Origin: Betaproteobacteria bacterium
GTDB lineage: Bacteria > Pseudomonadota > Gammaproteobacteria > Burkholderiales > Rhodocyclaceae
DNA: 5,072 bases
Reading direction: 5' to 3'
NCBI GenBank assembly: GCA_016880375.1
Contig: JAEHDO010000152.1
Coordinates: forward strand, 1-5,072
Shown: positions 1-5,072 of the stretch, in pieces
Layout of the letters: each line of letters opens with the position of its first letter
How positions within the stretch are numbered: the first letter of the stretch is position 1
The notes under the pieces: model-generated
Database searches by the model: none
What the model was told of the DNA's origin: nothing
Seen by the model: only the letters and a program-made list of their open reading frames with translations
Made by a program: the position numbers and the translations under genes

Positions 1-3000
1 AAGTTCGGCGGCGTGTTGGCGGTAGCCGGCGACGACCACGCCGCGCGCTCATCCACCGTGGCGCACCAGACCGAGCACGTCTTCAAGGCCGTCATGATGC
101 CGGTGCTGGCGCCCTCCGGCGTGCAGGACTACCTCGACCTGGGCCTGCATGGCTGGGCCATGTCGCGCTATTCCGGCTGCTGGGTCGCCTTCAAGGCGGT
201 GGCGGACACCATCGAATCATCGGCCTCGGTCTATGTCGACCCGCATCGTGTTCGGATCGCATTGCCCGACTATGCGCTGCCATCGGGCGGGCTCAACATC
301 CGCTGGCCGGACGACCGCCTGGTGCAGGAGGAACGCCTGCTGCATCACAAGCTCTACGCCGCCTTGGCCTACACCCGCGCCAACAAACTCAACCAGATCG
401 TCATCGACAGCCCGAACCCGCGCATGGGCATCATCACCTGCGGCAAGTCGTACCTCGACGTACGCCAGGCTTTCGACGACCTCGGCATCGATGATCGGCT
501 CGCCGCCGAGATCGGTATCCGCCTCTACAAGGTCGGCATGGTCTGGCCGCTGGAATCCGAAGGCGTGCGCCGTTTTGCCGAAGGGCTGGAGGAAATTCTC
601 GTCGTCGAGGAGAAGCGCCAGCTTATCGAGTACCAGCTAAAGGAAGAGCTCTACAACTGGCGCGAGGACGTGCGTCCGCGCGTCATCGGCAAGTTCGACG
701 AAAAGGGCGAATGGGCGCAGCCGCATGCCGAGTGGCTGCTGCCAGCCTGCGGCGAACTGACACCGGCCATGATCGCCCGCGTCATCGCCGCGCGCATCGG
801 CCGCTACGTCACCTCAGACCGCATCAAGGCGCGGCTGGCCTTCCTCGAGGCCAAGGAGCAGGATCTGGAGAAGACGGTGGTCCCGATGCAGCGCATCCCG
901 CACTTCTGCTCGGGCTGCCCGCACAACACCTCGACGCGCGTGCCCGAGGGCAGCCGGGCGCTCGCCGGTATCGGCTGCCATTTCATGGCGACATGGATGA
1001 ACCGCTCCACCGCCACCTTCTCGCACATGGGCGGCGAAGGCGCCGCCTGGGTCGGCCAGGCACCCTTCACGGAAACGCGCCATGTCTTCGCCAACCTCGG
1101 CGACGGCACCTATTTCCATTCCGGCCTGCTCGCCATCCGCCAGGCCGTGGCGGCGGGTCATCCGATCACCTACAAAATCCTCTACAACGACGCCGTCGCC
1201 ATGACCGGAGGTCAGCCCGTGGACGGCAACCTCAGCGTGCCGCAGATCGCGCGCCAGCTGGAGGCTGAAGGCGTCGGCAAGATCGTCGTCGTCACCGACG
1301 GCACCGAGCGCGCCTATGCCGCCTCCGACCTGCCGCAGGGCGTGCCGATGCGCCACCGCGACGTGCTCGACCTCGTCCAGCGCGAACTGAGGGAATTCCC
1401 GGGCGTCTCGGCGCTGATCTACGACCAGACCTGCGCGGCGGAAAAGCGCCGCCGCCGCAAGCGCGGCAAGTTCCCCGATCCGGCGCGGCGCGTCTTCATC
1501 AACACGGATGTGTGCGAGGGCTGCGGCGACTGCTCGGAGCAATCCAACTGCCTTGCGATCTCGCCCGTCGAAACCGAGTTCGGCCGCAAGCGTGCCATCG
1601 ACCAGTCCGCCTGCAACAAGGACTTCACCTGCCTGAACGGCTTCTGCCCCAGTTTCGTCACCGTTGAGGGCGGCCGGCTGAAGAAGGGCAAGGCCATCGC
1701 GGTCGACGAGAGCGGCTTCGCCGCCCTGCCCGAACCGCAGATTCCGGAGACGAAGGAACCCTGGGGCATCCTCATCACCGGCGTCGGCGGCACCGGCGTC
1801 ATCACCCTCGGCGCGCTGATCGGCATGGCGGCGCATCTGGACGGCAAGGGCGTCACCGCGCTGGACATGACCGGCCTGGCGCAGAAGTTCGGCGCCGTCT
1901 TCTCGCACGTGCGCATCGCCGAGCGGCCGGAGGACATCCACGCCGTGCGCGTCGCGGCCGGCGAGGCCAACACCCTCATCGGCGGCGACATCGTGGTTTC
2001 CGCCAACACCGAGACGCTGGCAAAGATGAAAGCCGGCGTCACGCGTGCCGTCGTGAATTGCGTGGCCACGCCGACGTCCGAGTTCATCCGCAATCCCGAC
2101 TGGCAGTTCCCGCTGGAGAAAATGCAGCACACCATCGAGGAGGCGACCGGCGAGGGCCGCGTCGACTTCATGGATGCCAACGGCCTGGCGACGGCGCTGA
2201 TGGGCGACGCCATCTTCGGCAACCTGATCCTGCTCGGCCACGCCTGGCAGCAGGGCCTGGTGCCCGTGTCCCGGACAGCACTGCAGCGGGCCATCGAACT
2301 CAACGGCGTGGCAGTGGAAGCCAACCTGAAGGCCTTCCTCTGGGGCCGGCGCACCGCCCATGATCGCGCTGCGGTGGAACGCTACGCCCGCCCGGCTTCA
2401 GCCGTTGAACTGCCTCACACGCAATCCCTGAACGACATCATCGCGCAGCGTGTCGCATATCTAACCGATTACCAAGACGCCGCCTACGCCGACCGCTACC
2501 GGACACTGGTAGGCAGGGTGAGCGCAGCGGAAGCATCCCTCGGCTCGACGCGGCTCACCGAAACTGTGGCAAAAAACTATTTCAAGCTGCTGGCAGTGAA
2601 GGACGAGTACGAGGTGGCGCGGCTGCATGCCGACCCGGCCTTCCACGCAAAAATCGCTGCCACTTTCGAGGGCGACTACCGCCTCAACTTCCTCTTGGCG
2701 CCGCCGCTGCTGGCCAAAACCGATCCCGTCAGCGGCCGGCCGCTGAAGCACGCCTACGGGCCGTGGATGCTGACGGCGCTGCGCTGGCTGGCGAAGCTGA
2801 CATTCCTGCGCGGCGGCCCATTCGACGTCTTCGGAAAATCGGCGGAGCGACGCCTGGAGCAGCGCCTCATCGTCGAGTACGAGCGGGACATCGCCGGACT
2901 ACTCCACCGCCTGGATGCGACGAACCTCTCGGCCGCCATCGAACTGGCCAGCCTGCCCGAGCACATTCGCGGCTTCGGCCACATCAAGCTGCGTGCCGCC

Positions 3001-3078
3001 GAAGCGACGCAACTGAAGCGACAGGCTTTGCTGGAAGCGTGGCGCAATTCTGGCGCCCCGGAGCCAAAAGCGTCATGA
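1..3078 (+). CDS. Indolepyruvate:ferredoxin oxidoreductase, fused single-chain type (5' truncated)
   Basis: Predicted to oxidatively decarboxylate indolepyruvate or other aryl/branched 2-oxoacids to acyl-CoA in the cytoplasm, passing electrons to ferredoxin (family knowledge). The frame is open from base 1 and ends at TGA 3076-3078, leaving 1025 codons. The reading starts inside the conserved region GGVLAVAGDDHAARSS, so roughly 130-170 N-terminal residues lie outside the window and the first ATG or GTG in view is not the start. Counting window codons, I see CSGCPHN (303-309) and GIGC (323-326), typical of IorA-like chains. The thiamine diphosphate signature is GDG (367-369) plus YNDAVAMTGGQP (395-406). 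A cysteine-rich Fe-S segment has Cys 505, 508, 511, 517, 538, 544 and 549. The gamma-type domain opens with GVGGTGV (594-600), and a DUF6537-like region runs from about 795 to the end. The fusion of alpha/beta and gamma parts in one chain is normal for proteobacterial homologues. Exact substrate is uncertain. No partner ferredoxin or acyl-CoA ligase gene is in view. Confidence 0.93.
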   Translation, partial: KFGGVLAVAGDDHAARSSTVAHQTEHVFKAVMMPVLAPSGVQDYLDLGLHGWAMSRYSGCWVAFKAVADTIESSASVYVDPHRVRIALPDYALPSGGLNIRWPDDRLVQEERLLHHKLYAALAYTRANKLNQIVIDSPNPRMGIITCGKSYLDVRQAFDDLGIDDRLAAEIGIRLYKVGMVWPLESEGVRRFAEGLEEILVVEEKRQLIEYQLKEELYNWREDVRPRVIGKFDEKGEWAQPHAEWLLPACGELTPAMIARVIAARIGRYVTSDRIKARLAFLEAKEQDLEKTVVPMQRIPHFCSGCPHNTSTRVPEGSRALAGIGCHFMATWMNRSTATFSHMGGEGAAWVGQAPFTETRHVFANLGDGTYFHSGLLAIRQAVAAGHPITYKILYNDAVAMTGGQPVDGNLSVPQIARQLEAEGVGKIVVVTDGTERAYAASDLPQGVPMRHRDVLDLVQRELREFPGVSALIYDQTCAAEKRRRRKRGKFPDPARRVFINTDVCEGCGDCSEQSNCLAISPVETEFGRKRAIDQSACNKDFTCLNGFCPSFVTVEGGRLKKGKAIAVDESGFAALPEPQIPETKEPWGILITGVGGTGVITLGALIGMAAHLDGKGVTALDMTGLAQKFGAVFSHVRIAERPEDIHAVRVAAGEANTLIGGDIVVSANTETLAKMKAGVTRAVVNCVATPTSEFIRNPDWQFPLEKMQHTIEEATGEGRVDFMDANGLATALMGDAIFGNLILLGHAWQQGLVPVSRTALQRAIELNGVAVEANLKAFLWGRRTAHDRAAVERYARPASAVELPHTQSLNDIIAQRVAYLTDYQDAAYADRYRTLVGRVSAAEASLGSTRLTETVAKNYFKLLAVKDEYEVARLHADPAFHAKIAATFEGDYRLNFLLAPPLLAKTDPVSGRPLKHAYGPWMLTALRWLAKLTFLRGGPFDVFGKSAERRLEQRLIVEYERDIAGLLHRLDATNLSAAIELASLPEHIRGFGHIKLRAAEATQLKRQALLEAWRNSGAPEPKAS

Positions 3079-3132
3079 ATTATGTACAACACGCGCTGCT
3101 CACGCCCAGTCCCGCAGCGGCAAATCCGGGAG

Positions 3133-3138
3133 TAAGAT
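3133..3138 (+). promoter_or_regulatory. Possible -10 box upstream of the phaM-like gene
   Basis: TAAGAT matches four of six positions of the sigma-70 -10 consensus and lies in the 87-base gap between the oxidoreductase stop and the phaM-like start. Transcription from it would give a 5' leader of about 20-25 bases carrying the ribosome binding site. No good -35 box is visible 16-18 bases upstream, so the call is weak. Read-through from the upstream gene on the same strand is the alternative. Confidence 0.25.
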
Positions 3139-3154
3139 GCGGCCATTGCGCTAC

Positions 3155-3160
3155 AGGAGG
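3155..3160 (+). promoter_or_regulatory. Strong Shine-Dalgarno for the phaM-like gene
   Basis: AGGAGG, a perfect core match to the anti-Shine-Dalgarno sequence, ends five bases before the ATG at 3166. It fixes the start of the 122-residue protein and argues against translation continuing from the ATG at 3075 that overlaps the oxidoreductase stop. Confidence 0.8.
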
Positions 3161-3165
3161 GCATC

Positions 3166-3534
3166 ATGTCCACTGAAAACCCTAATGCCGATCCGCTCGA
3201 GTTCCTCAAGGGCATGTGGGGCAGCATGGGCTTCGCTGTGCCCGGCATGGTGACGCCGACGCTGGACGTGGGTGAGATCGACAAGCGCATCACCGACCTG
3301 AAGACTGTCGAAGGCTGGTTGCGCATGAACCTCAACATGCTGCAGATGAGCATCCAGGGCCTGGAAATGCAACGCGCCACGCTCGCCGCCATGCAGGCCA
3401 TCAGCCAGTCGGCCAGTTCTCCCGAGGCCAATGCCAATCCCTTCGCCAATCCGGCACTGTGGCCCTGGAACATGATACAGCCGGGTACTGCCCAGACAAC
3501 CGAAACGCCGAAAGACGAGCCGGAAAGGAAATAA
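3166..3534 (+). CDS. phaM: PhaM-like polyhydroxyalkanoate granule regulatory protein
   Basis: A 122-residue soluble protein resembling PhaM, which in Ralstonia eutropha activates the PHA synthase PhaC1, sits on the granule surface and ties granules to the nucleoid (family knowledge). The recognisable part is FLKGMWGSMG (13-22), PGMVTPTLDVGEIDKRI (26-42), then DLKTVEGWLRMNLNML (44-59) and SIQGLEMQRATLAAM (62-76). The stretch from about 35 to 80 looks like an amphipathic, probably coiled-coil helix. Residues 81-122 form a low-complexity Ser/Ala/Asn/Pro tail with a tryptophan-containing patch (NPALWPWNM) and a charged end. The Ralstonia protein is longer and carries a lysine/alanine-rich, histone H1-like tail for DNA binding. 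No such tail is visible here, so synthase activation may be kept while DNA binding is doubtful (inference). The ATG follows a strong ribosome binding site. The gene ends at TAA, one base before the stop of the convergent transporter. No PHA synthase or phasin gene is in view to confirm the role. Confidence 0.78.
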   Translation: MSTENPNADPLEFLKGMWGSMGFAVPGMVTPTLDVGEIDKRITDLKTVEGWLRMNLNMLQMSIQGLEMQRATLAAMQAISQSASSPEANANPFANPALWPWNMIQPGTAQTTETPKDEPERK

Positions 3535-3535
3535 C

Positions 3536-4435
3536 TCAGCCGGCGCCGAGCGCAACGAGCCACACCGGCATCGTCAGCATCGCCCCCAGCGTCGTGGCCG
3601 AGATCAGCCAGGCCACGCCCGCCCCGTCCCCGCCCATGCGCATCGCCAGGATGTAAGCTGAACTTGCGGTCGGTAGCGCGCCGAACATCACCACCACATC
3701 GAAATACACGCCCTGAAGGCCCAGCGCACGCGCCGCCATCCAGGCGATGGCCGGCACGGCGAGCAGCTTCACGCCAAGCAGGAAGGCTAAAGGCAGATGA
3801 TTGCCGGACTCGCCGCGCAGCTTGAGCGCCGCCCCCACCGCCAGCAGGCCGAGCGCAATCGAAGCCTCCGACAGGCGCGCCAGGAACTGGCCGGCCACCT
3901 CCGGCAGCGCTGCACCGCTGAGATTGAACAGCAGGCCGGCGAGCGTGCCGAGTATCAGCGGATTGCGCGCAATCTCGCGCATCACTCCAAGCTGGCCGTG
4001 GCGCGCGAGCATCCACACAGAAGCCAAATTGGCGATCGGTACCATGGCGCCGATGAGGATGCCCATCGCAGCGATGCCGGACTCACCGTGCAGCTTTGCC
4101 GCCACTGCCAGGCCGATATAGGAATTGAAGCGATAGGCACATTGGAACTGGGAGGCGAAGACCATCGGGTGCGGGCCGAAGAGGGGGCGCGCCAACAGGC
4201 CCAGCAGCATGCCGCCGCCCATCGCCGCCACGCCAGTGAGAACGAAGGGCGCGGCGGCGGCGAAATCGATGCGCGTGCGGGCGATGGCGTAAAACAGCAG
4301 GGCCGGGAACAGCACGAAATAGATCAGTTTCTCCAGGCCGCTCCAGAAGTGGTCGCCCAGATGCATCACCCTGCGCAGGCAGAAGCCGAGCAGGATGAGG
4401 GCGAAATCGGGTAGCAGGACAAGGGCTGAGGACAA
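3536..4435 (-). CDS. AEC family (auxin efflux carrier type) transporter
   Basis: A 299-residue inner-membrane protein of the AEC family, whose bacterial members carry small organic acids such as malate or malonate (family knowledge; substrate here unknown). Hydrophobic segments fall at about 4-20, 36-52, 60-82, 120-143, 158-174, 190-204, 214-234, 244-264 and 275-297, so roughly nine to ten helices. Family-like motifs are LIYFVLFPALLF (37-48), YRFNSYIGLA (101-110), RNPLILGTLAGLLFN (157-171), and PTASSAYILAMRMGGD (255-270). The last helix contains TTLGAMLTMPVWL (281-293). The length is usual for the family. The start appears to be TTG (4433-4435): the frame is closed by TGA at 4460-4462, only ATT and TTG lie between, and the next ATG (codon 24) would remove the first helix. 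No good Shine-Dalgarno is present. It lies 32 bases downstream of the CoA-transferase-like gene on the same strand, so it is probably cotranscribed and perhaps translationally coupled. Confidence 0.9.
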   Translation of the reverse strand: MSSALVLLPDFALILLGFCLRRVMHLGDHFWSGLEKLIYFVLFPALLFYAIARTRIDFAAAAPFVLTGVAAMGGGMLLGLLARPLFGPHPMVFASQFQCAYRFNSYIGLAVAAKLHGESGIAAMGILIGAMVPIANLASVWMLARHGQLGVMREIARNPLILGTLAGLLFNLSGAALPEVAGQFLARLSEASIALGLLAVGAALKLRGESGNHLPLAFLLGVKLLAVPAIAWMAARALGLQGVYFDVVVMFGALPTASSAYILAMRMGGDGAGVAWLISATTLGAMLTMPVWLVALGAG

Positions 4436-4467
4436 AATGCCGCCGGCGCCGCAAGGTGGTCAGAAGA

Positions 4468-5072
4468 TCAGATTATGCCTTGCCGACGCAATTTATCGAT
4501 GGCATCCGCATCGAAACCGGCCTCGCGCAAAATCTCATCGCTGTGCTGGCCCGGCGCGGGTGCATTGCGCTCGATGGTGAATTCATAGTCGGAGAGCTTC
4601 CAGGGCGGCGCCAGCTGGGGCAGGCCGTCGGCCTCGATCACCATGCCGCGTGCCTGCAGCTGCTCGTTATCGAGCGCCTCGCCGATGTTGAGCACCGGCG
4701 TCACGCAGCAGTCGACTTCCGCAAACCTGGCGACCCAGTGGCTTTGCGGCTGGCTGGCGAAGACGGCGGCGAGATCCTGCTTTGCCTTCTCCCCCTTCGC
4801 GCCGAAGGCGAGATGAAAGGGCTTGAGATCGGGCCGCTCGAGCGTGTCGCAGAGCAGCTCCCAGAATTTCTTCTCCAGCGCGCCCACCGCCATGTGGCGC
4901 CCGTCCGCCGTGGCATACACGCCGTAGCAGGGCACGCCGCCGGAGAGCAGGTCGGTGCCGCGCGGCGGCGGCGCCAGTCGTGCCAGCAGGCCGGCCAGGG
5001 GAAACACGGCGTGCGCGAACACGGCATCGGTCATGGCGACATCGACATGGCGGCCGCGTCCGCTGGCATGCG
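4468..5072 (-). CDS. CaiB/BaiF family III CoA-transferase, alpha-methylacyl-CoA racemase-like (5' truncated)
   Basis: C-terminal part, about 201 codons, of a family III CoA-transferase. Members move CoA between carboxylic acids, or in the racemase branch epimerise 2-methylacyl-CoA thioesters, in the cytoplasm. The frame stays open to the right edge and reads GRGRHVDVAMTDAVFAH across the ATG at 5032-5034. That is the conserved family element, so this ATG is internal and about half of the usual 360-400 residues lie outside. Counting from that Met, GGVPCYGVYATADGRHMAVG (32-51) and GALEKKFW (51-58) match the racemase-like branch. Glu54 (codon 4873-4875) aligns with the glutamate described as catalytic in mycobacterial MCR (recalled by eye). 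CCVTPVLNIGEALDNEQL is also a family hallmark. The catalytic Asp and His regions are outside the window, so racemase and transferase cannot be separated. The stop is TGA 4468-4470, and the downstream AEC transporter probably belongs to the same operon. Confidence 0.9.
   Translation of the reverse strand, partial: HASGRGRHVDVAMTDAVFAHAVFPLAGLLARLAPPPRGTDLLSGGVPCYGVYATADGRHMAVGALEKKFWELLCDTLERPDLKPFHLAFGAKGEKAKQDLAAVFASQPQSHWVARFAEVDCCVTPVLNIGEALDNEQLQARGMVIEADGLPQLAPPWKLSDYEFTIERNAPAPGQHSDEILREAGFDADAIDKLRRQGII

Noticed and set aside
814..2361. Long (515-codon) minus-strand open frame inside the oxidoreductase gene
   Set aside because: Composition is low-complexity and rich in Ala/Gly/Asp/His/Arg with no recognisable domain. 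It lies opposite a gene with clear motifs throughout. High-GC genes often give such antisense open frames.
3094..3119. Inverted repeat CGCTGC / GCAGCG with a 14-base loop in the oxidoreductase-phaM gap
   Set aside because: Six-base stem with a long loop and no following T-tract. This is within chance expectation for GC-rich DNA, so I do not call it a terminator.
3075..3176. ATG overlapping the oxidoreductase TGA (ATGA), opening a 33-codon frame into the phaM-like start
   Set aside because: No ribosome binding site fitting it and no recognisable protein. The strong AGGAGG serves the ATG at 3166 instead. A tiny coupled leader peptide cannot be fully excluded.
2754..4016. 420-codon minus-strand open frame spanning the end of the oxidoreductase, the phaM-like gene and part of the transporter
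   Set aside because: It crosses three well-supported genes in another frame, has Ser/Arg/Ala-rich shadow composition and no family motif.
3797..4414. 205-codon plus-strand open frame opposite the transporter
   Set aside because: Gln/His/Glu/Ala-rich shadow of the membrane protein's codons. No motif, and no ribosome binding site noted.
4436..4467. G/C-rich gap between the two minus-strand genes as a terminator or promoter
   Set aside because: Only 32 bases, with no stem followed by T residues and no promoter-like boxes. It fits a simple intra-operon spacer.
5032..5034. ATG as the start of the CoA-transferase-like protein
   Set aside because: The frame stays open upstream to the window edge and encodes the conserved GRGRHVDVAM element directly before it, so the Met is internal.

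Overview
The window looks like a stretch of chromosome from a high-GC betaproteobacterium (Rhodocyclales/Burkholderiales-like). The clues are strong G/C preference at third codon positions, a PhaM-type polyhydroxyalkanoate (PHA) granule regulator (a family known mainly from Betaproteobacteria), and a single-chain indolepyruvate:ferredoxin oxidoreductase of the proteobacterial type. The taxonomic placement is inference. There is no sign of a mobile element, phage, CRISPR array, tRNA or rRNA.

Layout: (1) Bases 1-3078, plus strand: a very long gene, cut by the left edge, for a fused 2-oxoacid (indolepyruvate/arylpyruvate) ferredoxin oxidoreductase. It carries a thiamine diphosphate region, a cysteine-rich Fe-S segment, a gamma-type domain and a C-terminal DUF6537 region. 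(2) Bases 3079-3165: a short intergenic gap with a possible -10 box and a strong ribosome binding site. (3) Bases 3166-3534, plus strand: a small PhaM-like protein. (4) Bases 3536-4435, minus strand: an AEC-family (auxin efflux carrier type) membrane transporter that converges on phaM with one base between the stop codons and probably starts at TTG. (5) Bases 4468-5072, minus strand: the C-terminal part of a CaiB/BaiF family III CoA-transferase or alpha-methylacyl-CoA racemase-like enzyme, cut by the right edge and lying 32 bases upstream of the transporter.

Functionally the window is central and peripheral carbon metabolism. The oxidoreductase turns aryl- or branched 2-oxoacids from amino-acid breakdown into acyl-CoA plus reduced ferredoxin. 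The PhaM-like protein points to PHA storage, a common sink for excess acyl-CoA and reductant. The minus-strand pair is probably one transcription unit in which a CoA-transferase or racemase acts on an organic acid and the AEC carrier may move such an acid across the membrane. The links between these units are inference from adjacency only. I found no convincing undescribed system. The points worth a second look are the short PhaM-like protein without a basic tail, the tight convergent gene ends, the weakly signalled TTG start, and the uncharacterised C-terminal domain of the oxidoreductase.
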